Assembly (NCBI GenBank): GCA_049314535.1
Contig: JBMOEX010000003.1
Location: forward strand, 1 to 39,305
Length of the DNA: 39,305 nucleotides
Direction of reading: 5' to 3'
Source: LMEP-6097 sp049314535
GTDB taxonomy: Bacteria > Cyanobacteriota > Vampirovibrionia > LMEP-6097
This document shows, one piece after another, positions 1 to 9,204 of this stretch; the stretch's first letter is position 1; every line of letters starts with the position of its first letter. Position numbers and translations under genes: made by a program. The notes under the pieces are model-generated. The model ran no database searches, was not told where the DNA came from, and saw only the letters and a list, made by a program, of their open reading frames with translations.

Positions 1-840
1 CTCGCTGGAAGAATAGCCTTTATAGAATTAAGGGGCTTTGGCATAGAGACTTTCACTAAGTTAAAAGAAACTAGCCGTAAATCTGAGCAGCTAGATACCA
101 GCAAACTCTGGCTGAGAGGAGGTTTCCCTCGTTCTTATCTATCTTCAAGCATAAAGGATTCTTACGAGTGGCGAGAAAATTTTATAGAGACTTTTCTTGA
201 AAGAGACATACCAAATTTAGGGATTAATATCCCATCCAGAACTCTCCGGCAGTTCTGGACTATGCTTTCACATTATCATGGACAAGTATTCAATGCCTCT
301 GAATTAGCTCGCAGCATGAATTTAAGCAGCCCTACTATTCAAAGATATTTAGATATATTAAGTGGAACATTTATTATTAGACAGTTACAGCCTTGGTTTT
401 ATAACGCAAAAAAACGCATAGTAAAAAGCCCTAAAATATACTTCAGAGACTCTGGTCTACTACATGTTTTCCTAAGCATAGACTCTAAAACAGCTTTAAA
501 TGGTCATCCCAAGCTAGGTGCTTCGTGGGAAGGCTTCGCTTTAGAAGAATTTATATCTTTTCATAAATTAAGTGAACAAGAGTGTTTTTTCTGGGGATTG
601 CATACTGGAGCTGAGCTGGATTTGGTTTTTCAAAAATCAGGTAAATTATATGGCTTAGAAGTTAAATATAGTGATGCTCCTAAAATGACTAAGTCCATGC
701 ATTCAGCCCTAGCAGAACTGAATCTAGAAAAGCTATTTGTACTTTACCCAGGTAAAGATACTTATAGGTTGGATAAGAAAATCGAAGTTATTGGAATAGA
801 GGCACTTTCAGCTTTAAGCTTAAAAACTACAGTTAACTAA
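1..840 (+). CDS. DUF4143/AAA_14-family ATP-binding protein, 5'-truncated
   Basis: The frame is open from the first base of the window, so the gene begins upstream and only its C-terminal 279 residues are here. The ATG at 262 is internal. The visible part matches the C-terminal half of the AAA_14/DUF4143 ATPases: 'LWLRGGFPRSYL', 'ETFLERDIPNLGI', a winged-helix segment ('NASELARSMNLSSPTIQRYL'), then the DUF4143 nuclease-like fold with 'PKIYFRDSGLLH', 'GASWEGFALEE' and 'AELDLVF...GLEVKYSDAP'. The P-loop would lie outside the window. The family is widespread and sporadic, often described only as an ATP-binding protein, and its cellular role is not firmly known. The stop interlocks with the stop of the convergent Fe-S oxidoreductase gene (bases 837-840). 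Confidence 0.85.
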   Translation, partial: LAGRIAFIELRGFGIETFTKLKETSRKSEQLDTSKLWLRGGFPRSYLSSSIKDSYEWRENFIETFLERDIPNLGINIPSRTLRQFWTMLSHYHGQVFNASELARSMNLSSPTIQRYLDILSGTFIIRQLQPWFYNAKKRIVKSPKIYFRDSGLLHVFLSIDSKTALNGHPKLGASWEGFALEEFISFHKLSEQECFFWGLHTGAELDLVFQKSGKLYGLEVKYSDAPKMTKSMHSALAELNLEKLFVLYPGKDTYRLDKKIEVIGIEALSALSLKTTVN

Positions 841-2936
841 AACACTGACGCTGCAAGCGTCACAGCCACATCTTCTATCTCTGGAATATGGGTACCCGGG
901 AAAGCCGTTTTGGTAGCAGAGTCCACCATAATACTACAGTAAGGACAAGCCACACTAACTTTATCTGGCTTATGCTCATTTAATTCCTCGAAACGCATTA
1001 CGTTAATATGACTACCAGGCATTTCGTACCAAATCTGAGCACCACCACCACCACAGCAAGTGCTTTTCTCCCTTTCATTAACAATGCTCTTCAACTGCAA
1101 GCCAGGTATACTCTCAAGAATAAATCTAGGAGGATTAAACACACGATTATATCTACCTAAATAGCAAGGATCGTGATAAGTAACGGAGATGTCAATTGAA
1201 TTCTTCGGTATTAAGCGAGATTCTTGAATTAATTTAGCTAGAATCTCAGTATGGTGATAGATTTCGACATCTTCTAGACCAAATTCTGTATACTCATTCT
1301 TAAAAGTATTATAGACATGCGGACACTGAGTAATGATCTTCTTAACCCCGAAGGCTTTAAAAATTTCAATATTCTCCATGACTATTTCTTGAAACATGGC
1401 TTCATCACCAGCTCTACGAGCGATATCTCCAGAACTCTTTTCCTCATTACCTAAAATAGCGAAACTAAGTCCAGCAGCCTCAAACAACCTTGCATTAGCT
1501 TTAGATACCTCGATATTACGAGTATCATAGGAGCCAGGACTACCTACCCAGTATAAGTATTCAAACTCTGCTTCCGTACGGCTTAAGACTTTAAGCTCCA
1601 TATCATATTCAGACTTAAGAGTATCTACCCACTTCTCTCTATCACTAGGAGCCAGTCCCCAAGGATTAGATTTAGTGCGCACATTTTTAAGTGTAGACTG
1701 TAAATTAGCTGGAGCTTGATTCATCGCCAGCAAGCCACGTCTCATATCAATGATAGTATCCACATGCTCAATTAAGACTGGACACTCTTCTACACAGGCG
1801 TTACAAGAAGTACATGACCAGAGTACGTCTGGATTAATAAATTCATACAAACTCGGAGAGTGTTCTTCATGCTCAGAAGATTTATTACTAAAACCACTAA
1901 CATGGCTTTGAGATAATTTTTTTATATCCAAGAAAAGATGTTTCGGTGAAAGTGGTTTATCAGTATTTTGAGCTGGGCAGACAACATGACAGCGCCCACA
2001 AGCCGTACAAGCTTCACTATCTAAAAGGGTTTTCCATGAAAAATCTTTATACTCAAAAACACCAGCATTAAAATCCTCTTCATTAATTTCTAAGCCCTTT
2101 TCCTCAGCTTCAAGCATATCTGAAAGCTTAAATGGAGTATAAAGCTGTCCCCTAGCTCTCTTTGAATGAAAGAACATAGATAAAGGCGCCATGAAAATAT
2201 GAATAAACTTAGAATATGGTATTAAAGCGATAAAAGCACAAGTTAGCAGAGCATGAGTCCACCAAAGAGTCACATGAGCCCCTCTTAAGTCAGTATCAGT
2301 CATAAATTGAAAAACCTGAGCTAGTGCATTACCAATAAAAGCATAGGACTCGTCTGCTGGAGTAGCAGCGATTCTCAGACCCTCTACCATAAAACCCGTT
2401 ACCGCTAAACTCAATAGAAATACTGGCTGAATCCAATCTCTCTGAGTATTATCAAGTTTTTTACTAGTAAAAAGATAACGACGCAGAGCAAATATCGTGA
2501 TACCAAGAAATAAGAATAATCCCCCAAGCTCGGCTGCAAAGCTAACTAATTTATAAAAGCTGCCTTGAAAAAAATACACCGGTGAATGATCCTGGAAACC
2601 TACTATATTCGTAACGATCCATAGTGTCATAAAGCCAAGAAACACACCAGCATGAGCAAGACCAGGAGTCTTTTTCTGAGAGGTTTTCTTATGCAAGAAA
2701 GCATATGTAAAAACATAAACTAGTCTATTCCAAACATCACTAAAGCGATTTTCTCCTTTCGGGAATTTACCAGCAGTAATAATCAGTATTTTCTTATAAA
2801 CACCATGAATAAGAATTCCTGTAGAAACAAGGATTAAAAAATAAAATAAAATTCTCGCAAAAGGTGCATCAATATTCCACCAGAGCTGGCGGGTTTCTAA
2901 GATAACAGCATTTGGAACTATAAGTGCAGATTCCAT
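837..2936 (-). CDS. Membrane-bound (Fe-S)-binding oxidoreductase, HdrD/GlpC-like
   Basis: The N-terminal third is a membrane domain with several hydrophobic helices, like the nitrate-reductase gamma-type domain. Two ferredoxin-type 4Fe-4S motifs follow (CTACGRCHVVCP and CTSCNACVEECP). The C-terminal half resembles the two CCG domains of heterodisulfide-reductase subunit D. The last CCG domain is intact (DPCYLGR...TCCGGGG). The first has lost most of its cysteines (see findings). Relatives pass electrons between quinones or electron-transfer flavoprotein and soluble donors; the substrate here is unknown. An ATG at 2966 also opens the frame, but it would overlap the metH start, so the ATG at 2936 (MESALIV) is preferred. 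An AGGA lies about 14 bases before it. The gene is divergent from metH. A 7-bp hairpin at 846-862 lies in its last codons. Confidence 0.85.
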   Translation of the reverse strand: MESALIVPNAVILETRQLWWNIDAPFARILFYFLILVSTGILIHGVYKKILIITAGKFPKGENRFSDVWNRLVYVFTYAFLHKKTSQKKTPGLAHAGVFLGFMTLWIVTNIVGFQDHSPVYFFQGSFYKLVSFAAELGGLFLFLGITIFALRRYLFTSKKLDNTQRDWIQPVFLLSLAVTGFMVEGLRIAATPADESYAFIGNALAQVFQFMTDTDLRGAHVTLWWTHALLTCAFIALIPYSKFIHIFMAPLSMFFHSKRARGQLYTPFKLSDMLEAEEKGLEINEEDFNAGVFEYKDFSWKTLLDSEACTACGRCHVVCPAQNTDKPLSPKHLFLDIKKLSQSHVSGFSNKSSEHEEHSPSLYEFINPDVLWSCTSCNACVEECPVLIEHVDTIIDMRRGLLAMNQAPANLQSTLKNVRTKSNPWGLAPSDREKWVDTLKSEYDMELKVLSRTEAEFEYLYWVGSPGSYDTRNIEVSKANARLFEAAGLSFAILGNEEKSSGDIARRAGDEAMFQEIVMENIEIFKAFGVKKIITQCPHVYNTFKNEYTEFGLEDVEIYHHTEILAKLIQESRLIPKNSIDISVTYHDPCYLGRYNRVFNPPRFILESIPGLQLKSIVNEREKSTCCGGGGAQIWYEMPGSHINVMRFEELNEHKPDKVSVACPYCSIMVDSATKTAFPGTHIPEIEDVAVTLAASVF
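846..862 (-). terminator. Terminator-like hairpin in the last codons of the Fe-S oxidoreductase gene
   Basis: TGACGCT-gca-AGCGTCA is a perfect 7-bp stem with a 3-base loop. On the minus strand it is followed by GTGTTTTAG, so a GC-rich stem plus a short T run sits across the last codons and stop. It could end transcription between the two convergent genes. The T run is short, so this is tentative. Confidence 0.35.
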
Positions 2937-2941
2937 TAAAC

Positions 2942-2947
2942 TATAAT
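2942..2947 (+). promoter_or_regulatory. Candidate -10 box just upstream of metH
   Basis: A perfect TATAAT lies 13 bases before the metH ATG in the very short divergent spacer. No clear -35 box is seen. If it is used, the transcript would start only a few bases before the ATG, which fits the lack of a Shine-Dalgarno sequence for metH. Confidence 0.35.
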
Positions 2948-2960
2948 ATATCCTAGAAAT

Positions 2961-5900
2961 ATGCACTTGTCATTAAAGCCAAAACCTAAATTTCTTGAAA
3001 TACTGGCCCAAAAAGTTATTGTCTATGATGGTGCGATGGGGACTAATCTCTTTAATTACAGTCTGACAGCAGATGATTACGGCGGAGCAGCTTTTGAAGG
3101 CTGCCCTGAAATGCTAAATAAAACTAAACCTGAAATTATTCAAGAAATTCATCGTAATTTTTTCAGCGCTGGAGCTGATATTGTTGAGACTAATAGCTTC
3201 GGCTCTAGTAGACTCGTTCTTGGTGAATACGATATCAGTGAAGAAAGTTATGAAATCAGCAAACTTGCAGCTAGATTAGCAAGAGAGGTGGCTGATGAAT
3301 TTACTATCAAAGAACCAGAAAAACCTAGATTTGTAGCTGGCTCTATTGGACCAGGAACTAAACTCGCAACTTTAGGTAATGTTCAATTCGATGAACTTAA
3401 AAACTCCTACTTAGATCAAGTCCGTGGACTAATTGACGGCGGCGTTGATGTTATTCTGATTGAAACCTGCCAAGACCCTCTACAGATAAAGGCCGTACTT
3501 GTAGCTTGCTATGAAATATTTTCTAAGATAGAAGAAGAGTTTAAAGATAAAACCGATGCAGAATTATTAGAAGCTTACCCAAGGGGAGAAATCACTCAGA
3601 TTCAAGATTTCGCAGACAGAGCAACTATTACAAAAAATCACATTCGAACTAGAACTGGCTTATCAAAGAGATTTAGACTTCCACTGCAAGTGCAAATCAC
3701 GATAGAACAAACTGGCACGATGCTAGTCGGTACAGATTTAAATGCCGCACTTACGACCATAGCAGCTTACCCGATAGATATATTCGGGATGAACTGCGCT
3801 ACTGGACCAAAAGAAATGCAGGAACATATTCAGTATTTAAAAGATAACTGCCCAGTAAAAATCAGCTGCTTACCAAATGCTGGTATCCCCGAAAACGTCT
3901 GTGGCCACGCTCATTTCCCATTAGGACCAGATGAATTCACTAGCTATCTTTCTAAATTTATTACTGAATATCAGGTAAACATAGTAGGTGGCTGCTGTGG
4001 TACTAGTTATCAGCATATTAAACAGTTAGCTGATGCCGTAAAAGACTTATCAGCACCACTAAATGATACTAATACTAAAACCCAGGAAGTAAGAAATTCT
4101 CTTTCTTCACTATATTCCGCAATTAATATGGACTTAGATACTAAGCCTATAATAGTCGGAGAAAGAACTAACGCTAATGGCAGTAAGCTTTTCAAAGACT
4201 TACTTGCAAAAGAAGACTATGACGCAATTATAGACTTAGCTAAAGAACAAGTGGAAGAAGGAGCTCAAATTTTAGATCTCTGTGCAGCTTACGTCGGGCG
4301 GAATGAAATACGAGACATGAAGGAAATACTCTTCAAGCTCAATACCGCAATCAGCATACCAATAATGGTAGATAGCACTGAGGCAGATGTTTTAGAAGAA
4401 TCACTTAAATTAATCTCAGGGAAAGCAGTAGTAAACTCAGTCAACCTCGAAGATGGCGAGCATAGAGTTGAACTTATAGCTAAGCTCTGCAATAGATACG
4501 GTGCCGCATTAGTAGTACTCACCATCGATGAAAGTGGTATGGCGAAAACCGCCGAGAAGAAGCTGGAAGTCGCTGAGCGACTATATGATTTACTAGTAAA
4601 TCAACATGGCATGAATGCTAATGACATTATCTTTGATACTCTAACTTTCACTCTCGGCTCTGGGGATGAGGAATTTAGAAAAGCTGGTATTGAAACCATC
4701 GAAGCGATTCGCTTAGTAAAAGAAAAGATGCCTGGAGTAAAGAGCATACTTGGTGTTAGTAATATTTCATTCGGCTTAGATCCTAAATTAAGAACAGCCT
4801 TAAACTCTGTATTCATGCATGAAGCCACTAAAGCTGGTTTAGATATGGCTATCGTCAATAACAAAAAAATCATCCCTCTGCATAAAATAGAAAATCGACT
4901 CAAAGAACTATGCCTAGATTTAATCTACGATAGAAGAATTTTTAAAGATAATGGCGAATGCAGCTTTGATCCACTTATGGAGTTACTCGCCTTAGTCGAA
5001 GATATTAAGTTAGATGATAATGCCAAAACCAATCCCTATGAGGGTTTAAGCGTAGAACAAATACTCTCTCAAAGAATTATAGATGGTAATAAAACTAATA
5101 TCGATAAAGATTTAGATCTAGCAAGAGAAAAGGGACACAAGCCCTTAGACATTATCAATCAATTTCTCATGGATGGTATGAAGATAGTCGGTGAAAGGTT
5201 CGGGGCAGGTGAAATGCAATTACCTTTCGTACTACAGTCTGCTACGACGATGAAGGCAGCAGTATCTCACCTAGAACAGTTTATGGATAAGATTTCAGCT
5301 AATACTCACAAAGGCTCTCTAGTATTAGCTACTGTAAAAGGTGACGTTCATGACATCGGTAAAAACCTAGTCGATATCATACTTTCAAACAACGGTTATA
5401 AAGTTTATAACTTAGGTATAAAACAGCCGATAGAAGAAATCATTAAAGCCATAGAAGAACACAAGCCAGACCTACTCGCACTTTCAGGCTTACTCGTTAA
5501 ATCAACTTTAATAATGAAGCAGAACCTAGAAATTCTAAATGATAGAGGAATAGACCTTCCTGTTATATTAGGCGGGGCAGCTCTTACTAGGCGCTTCGTA
5601 GAACAAGACTGTGCAAATATCTACAAAGGCACTGTCTTTTATGGCTATGATGCCTTTACTGATTTAGATATCATGGAAAGGCTCAGCAGTAAAACCTCAC
5701 TTGATGAGATTAAAAAAGAATTTTATAAAACTAAACCAAGTGCAGAGAATACTAACAGTGCTTACCAAGAGGTAGGAGACTCTGATGAGGACAGCTACGC
5801 ACCATTATTAAGTTACACTGAAAATTTATCCTCAGTCCCAGCTTTAAAGAATGATGCAGTGCCTAAAATCCCCTTTTATGGAGATAAAATCATAGACTCT

Positions 5901-6674
5901 ACAGACATAGATCTTGATGAAATGTGGAGTTATTTAAACTTAGATGCAATGATAATCGGTCAATGGCGTATGGGGAAAGGGAAACGCTCCGACGAAGAGT
6001 ATAAAATATTCTTAGATACTGAAGTCTACCCAGTACTCGAAAGATTAAAAGTAGAAACCAGAAAAAATCCTTGGTTTAAACCTCAAATCATCTATGGTTA
6101 CTACTACTGTAAAATAGATGACACAAACCCAAATCAGCTCAATATTTACTCCGAAGATAAAACTCAAGTCATAGACTCCTTCATCTTTCCAAGACAAAAT
6201 AAGGATGATTATCTCTGCCTAAGTGATTATTTTCGCCTAGAAGATAAAAGCTCTTTCAACATCGTTCCTTTCCAGCTAGTTACCATAGGAGTTTCAGCAG
6301 CAGAATTCGTAAATAAACTTTACCAAGCTGGAGAATTTTCAGAATACCTCTATTACTACGGGCTAGCGACAGAGAGTACTGAAGCACTTGCAGAATATGC
6401 TCATGCTCGTATTAGAAAAGAATTAGGTTTTAGTGCAGAAGATGACAAAGATACGAAAAAATTACTACGCGGCTCTTATCATGGCATGCGTTTTAGCTTT
6501 GGCTATCCTGCCTGCCCTCGACTAGAAGACCAACTGAAGTTATTTGAACTATTTAAGCCAGATAGAATCGGCATGAAATTATCTGAAGAATGGCAAATTC
6601 ACCCAGAACATAGTACATCTGCGATAGTTATTCATCATCCTGCCGCAAAATACTATAATGTAAAAATTAACTAA
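2961..6674 (+). CDS. metH: Cobalamin-dependent methionine synthase
   Basis: At 1237 residues this is a full-length MetH that methylates homocysteine from methyl-tetrahydrofolate through protein-bound cobalamin. The order is standard. The homocysteine/zinc domain (about 1-350) has the three zinc cysteines C279, C345 and C346 (NCATGP, GGCCGT). The pterin-binding domain starts near 395 (VGERTNANGSK). The cap and B12 domain (about 650-900) carries the cobalt-ligand motif DVHDIG with H797. The C-terminal reactivation (AdoMet) domain has FSFGYPACP and ends HHPAAKYY. All catalytic signatures look intact. No Shine-Dalgarno sequence precedes the ATG; a TATAAT lies 13 bases upstream. The next gene, lepB, begins 8 bases after the stop, so the two are probably co-transcribed. 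No cobalamin riboswitch is visible upstream, where there is almost no room for one. Confidence 0.97.
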   Translation: MHLSLKPKPKFLEILAQKVIVYDGAMGTNLFNYSLTADDYGGAAFEGCPEMLNKTKPEIIQEIHRNFFSAGADIVETNSFGSSRLVLGEYDISEESYEISKLAARLAREVADEFTIKEPEKPRFVAGSIGPGTKLATLGNVQFDELKNSYLDQVRGLIDGGVDVILIETCQDPLQIKAVLVACYEIFSKIEEEFKDKTDAELLEAYPRGEITQIQDFADRATITKNHIRTRTGLSKRFRLPLQVQITIEQTGTMLVGTDLNAALTTIAAYPIDIFGMNCATGPKEMQEHIQYLKDNCPVKISCLPNAGIPENVCGHAHFPLGPDEFTSYLSKFITEYQVNIVGGCCGTSYQHIKQLADAVKDLSAPLNDTNTKTQEVRNSLSSLYSAINMDLDTKPIIVGERTNANGSKLFKDLLAKEDYDAIIDLAKEQVEEGAQILDLCAAYVGRNEIRDMKEILFKLNTAISIPIMVDSTEADVLEESLKLISGKAVVNSVNLEDGEHRVELIAKLCNRYGAALVVLTIDESGMAKTAEKKLEVAERLYDLLVNQHGMNANDIIFDTLTFTLGSGDEEFRKAGIETIEAIRLVKEKMPGVKSILGVSNISFGLDPKLRTALNSVFMHEATKAGLDMAIVNNKKIIPLHKIENRLKELCLDLIYDRRIFKDNGECSFDPLMELLALVEDIKLDDNAKTNPYEGLSVEQILSQRIIDGNKTNIDKDLDLAREKGHKPLDIINQFLMDGMKIVGERFGAGEMQLPFVLQSATTMKAAVSHLEQFMDKISANTHKGSLVLATVKGDVHDIGKNLVDIILSNNGYKVYNLGIKQPIEEIIKAIEEHKPDLLALSGLLVKSTLIMKQNLEILNDRGIDLPVILGGAALTRRFVEQDCANIYKGTVFYGYDAFTDLDIMERLSSKTSLDEIKKEFYKTKPSAENTNSAYQEVGDSDEDSYAPLLSYTENLSSVPALKNDAVPKIPFYGDKIIDSTDIDLDEMWSYLNLDAMIIGQWRMGKGKRSDEEYKIFLDTEVYPVLERLKVETRKNPWFKPQIIYGYYYCKIDDTNPNQLNIYSEDKTQVIDSFIFPRQNKDDYLCLSDYFRLEDKSSFNIVPFQLVTIGVSAAEFVNKLYQAGEFSEYLYYYGLATESTEALAEYAHARIRKELGFSAEDDKDTKKLLRGSYHGMRFSFGYPACPRLEDQLKLFELFKPDRIGMKLSEEWQIHPEHSTSAIVIHHPAAKYYNVKIN

Positions 6675-6682
6675 ATTAAACA

Positions 6683-7468
6683 ATGAAAAATGATTTTTTA
6701 TCAAGCCTACTTAATATCATCAAAGCCTTCTTCGTTGGAATAGCTTATGGATTTTATGATTTAATTCCAGTCAAAAAAACACCACGAAATGAGCCTATAG
6801 AGCTGCATGACAGTAGCTGGAAAAAATATTATAAAGTGCCAGAATGGAGATACTTTATAGTACGAGAAATAACCGCTCAAATAGTTATAGTATTAGTTTT
6901 ACTAGTCATCGTAAGAACGACTATTGGTGAATTCAGATACATACCAAGCGAAAGCATGTTACCGACCTTAAAAATCGGCGATAAACTTTTCGTAGAAAAA
7001 ATAAGCAGACTTTTCAGAAAAGAATATCAGCGTGGAGATATTATTATTTTCTTTCCACCAGCTTCAGCAAGTGAAGGCCACGAAAGTATATTAAAAGATC
7101 CAGTTAGCTTATTAATTCGCCTAACAGGTTTACCATTTCTACCTCAGCCAGAGGCTTACATTAAAAGGCTTATCGGTTTACCTGGAGATAAAGTTGAAGT
7201 AATAAAAGGCGATGGTATATACATTAACGATAAAAAACTTTTAGAACCTTACTATGAAGGTAGTCCTGAATTTATTGCCGCCTATGATTACGGAGCAGTC
7301 ACGGTTCCAGCCAATAATTACCTGGTTTTTGGTGATAATCGTAACTTTAGCTATGACAGCCATTACTGGGGCTTCCTTCCGAAAGATAGGGTTATAGGCA
7401 GAGCTGCTTTTTTAATTTATAGAAGTCTTGATCAAAAACCACATTTTTTTGATGCCCCAATGTTATAA
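6683..7468 (+). CDS. lepB: Signal peptidase I
   Basis: This membrane-anchored serine protease removes signal peptides from exported proteins. The N-terminal cytosolic stretch is followed by one membrane helix (about 58-82). Family boxes follow in order: PSESMLPTL with the nucleophile S91, IKRLIGLPGDK with the general-base lysine K161, and FGDNRNFSYDSHYWG near the C terminus. The segment between boxes (about 115-158) includes a proline-rich insertion. The 261-residue length is normal. The gene starts 8 bases after metH and ends 10 bases before the glycosyltransferase gene. There is no evident Shine-Dalgarno sequence. A role in a wider export machinery with SecD (encoded further along) is general knowledge, not shown by position. 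Confidence 0.95.
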   Translation: MKNDFLSSLLNIIKAFFVGIAYGFYDLIPVKKTPRNEPIELHDSSWKKYYKVPEWRYFIVREITAQIVIVLVLLVIVRTTIGEFRYIPSESMLPTLKIGDKLFVEKISRLFRKEYQRGDIIIFFPPASASEGHESILKDPVSLLIRLTGLPFLPQPEAYIKRLIGLPGDKVEVIKGDGIYINDKKLLEPYYEGSPEFIAAYDYGAVTVPANNYLVFGDNRNFSYDSHYWGFLPKDRVIGRAAFLIYRSLDQKPHFFDAPML

Positions 7469-7478
7469 ATTAAACTGA

Positions 7479-9167
7479 ATGCTCAATTTCCAGCTTTTTC
7501 TAATTCTATTAACGGCACTTCTAGTTTTCTCATTTGGAGTAGCTTCTGTGCCTATTGCTGGAGTAGATGAAGGTAGATTTACTCAGGCCTCTCTTAATAT
7601 GCTTATTAGTGGCGACTGGTTCATTCCACAAGTCGATGGTATTTTAAGGCTAGAAAAACCCATACTATTTTACTGGGAACAGGCTGTTTCATTTTTAATC
7701 TTCGGTACTACTGAATTTGCTGCTCGCTTACCCTCGGTGCTATCTGCTACAGGTTTAGTTGCGTTAGCTTATTTCATGGGTGGCATACAAGGCACACCTT
7801 TAATCGCAGGGTTAATCTGCTTAAGTACCTTATTCATAAACTTCTTTGCGAAAGTAGCTATGATTGATATGAGTCTATGCTTATTAATCTCTGCGACACT
7901 GAGTTTTTTCTTTCTATCTTATTTCTTTAAAACTAAAACTAATAATATTTTCAATAGGCAAAACTCCGATACTAGAATATATTTTTACCTAGCTAGCTTT
8001 AGTGCCTCTCTAGGCTTCCTCTGTAAGGGTCCTATAGCCTTAGCCTTGCCTAGTATAATCATATTCATCTTTTTATTAAAAGAAAAAGAACTAATCATAT
8101 TTTTTGCTCAAAAAAAATATGATTCATTAATTTGTATTGGAATGTTTCTCTTAATAAATATTCCTTGGTATCTTCTTGCCCATATAAAAACTCATGGTGA
8201 ATTTACTAAAAGCTTTTTTCTCGGAGATAATCTAGGACGTTTTCTAGAAACCACCAGTAATCATGGTGGAGCGATTTGGTTCTACATACCCGTAATTCTT
8301 GTCGGATTTTTCCCTTGGTCATTCTTCTTGGTACAAGCATTATTAAACGATCAAAACTCAAGCAAGGTATCTAGGATTAATATTATTGACAATACCAATA
8401 CCTTAAGAAGGTTTAACTTAATCTGGATTGCCGTGACTTTTATTTTCTTTAGCCTTTCTCAAACTAAATTAATTACCTATATTTTACCGATTTCACTGCC
8501 TCTAATTTTAACCATAGCCAAATATTGGTCAATGAAAATGAATGCTGGACGAGGTTTTCAAAATAGAAATTATGATATTTTAGGTGGTTTTCTGGCTTTA
8601 TTTATCACTGTTCCAATCTGCTTATTAATTATTTTAGATAAATTAAGCAACTCCTTAAATGCTCAATTAGTCGGAGAATTACAGTTTTTCCTAGTAATCA
8701 TAGGAATATTTTTCTCCTGCACGCTGATTATCGCAATGACTTCAGTTAAAACTAATCTCAAATTATCTTTTGGGCTAATTCTTATTTTCTCGCTCTGTCT
8801 ATATTTATTTTCTATGGAATTAATAGCTAAACCACTAATAAACAACTTAGATGGTGGTATTAAAAGCTTTTGCACCGAAATCTATGCCCCCGCAAAAGAA
8901 CATGCAAAAAAGCATAAAAGAAAAATAGCAAAGCTTGCTAGCTATAAATTAAATAGAGCCAGCATCGGTTTTTACTGCAAAGATACTGTAAATAACTTCA
9001 ATGATATAAACTCTTTAAATAAATTCTTGGCTTCACCAGAGACATTTCAGAGACCTGTTTATTTACTAGTTAGAAATGATGAGTTGCAAAATATTACAAA
9101 TCAAATAATCAGAGTACGTACGATAATTAAAAAAACGGATAAGCTATCGCTGCTTAGAATTAGCTGA
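7479..9167 (+). CDS. GT39/ArnT-like membrane glycosyltransferase
   Basis: This is a polytopic membrane protein of 562 residues with roughly a dozen hydrophobic helices. The N-terminal loop carries the signature of the PMT_2/ArnT family: 'GVDEGRFTQAS' (the D-E pair after the first helix), 'GDWFIPQVDG', 'RLEKPILFYW' and 'ARLPSVLSA'. Such enzymes move a sugar from a polyprenyl-phosphate donor onto lipid A, protein or another acceptor at the outer face of the inner membrane. Donor and acceptor cannot be told from sequence. It is the third gene of the metH-lepB run and is convergent with the large gene that follows. A short hairpin (9196-9214) lies between the two stops. Confidence 0.85.
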   Translation: MLNFQLFLILLTALLVFSFGVASVPIAGVDEGRFTQASLNMLISGDWFIPQVDGILRLEKPILFYWEQAVSFLIFGTTEFAARLPSVLSATGLVALAYFMGGIQGTPLIAGLICLSTLFINFFAKVAMIDMSLCLLISATLSFFFLSYFFKTKTNNIFNRQNSDTRIYFYLASFSASLGFLCKGPIALALPSIIIFIFLLKEKELIIFFAQKKYDSLICIGMFLLINIPWYLLAHIKTHGEFTKSFFLGDNLGRFLETTSNHGGAIWFYIPVILVGFFPWSFFLVQALLNDQNSSKVSRINIIDNTNTLRRFNLIWIAVTFIFFSLSQTKLITYILPISLPLILTIAKYWSMKMNAGRGFQNRNYDILGGFLALFITVPICLLIILDKLSNSLNAQLVGELQFFLVIIGIFFSCTLIIAMTSVKTNLKLSFGLILIFSLCLYLFSMELIAKPLINNLDGGIKSFCTEIYAPAKEHAKKHKRKIAKLASYKLNRASIGFYCKDTVNNFNDINSLNKFLASPETFQRPVYLLVRNDELQNITNQIIRVRTIIKKTDKLSLLRIS

Positions 9168-9204
9168 AAAAATAAAGCAATCACGGGTTCTGCGGTACTC
9201 TAAT

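Noticed and set aside
262..264. ATG at 262 as the start of the first gene
   Set aside because: The frame is open back to base 1 and the upstream residues match the same ATPase family, so the real start is outside the window.
4010..4903. Minus-strand frames inside metH
   Set aside because: metH is continuous and its domains are intact; these are shadows.
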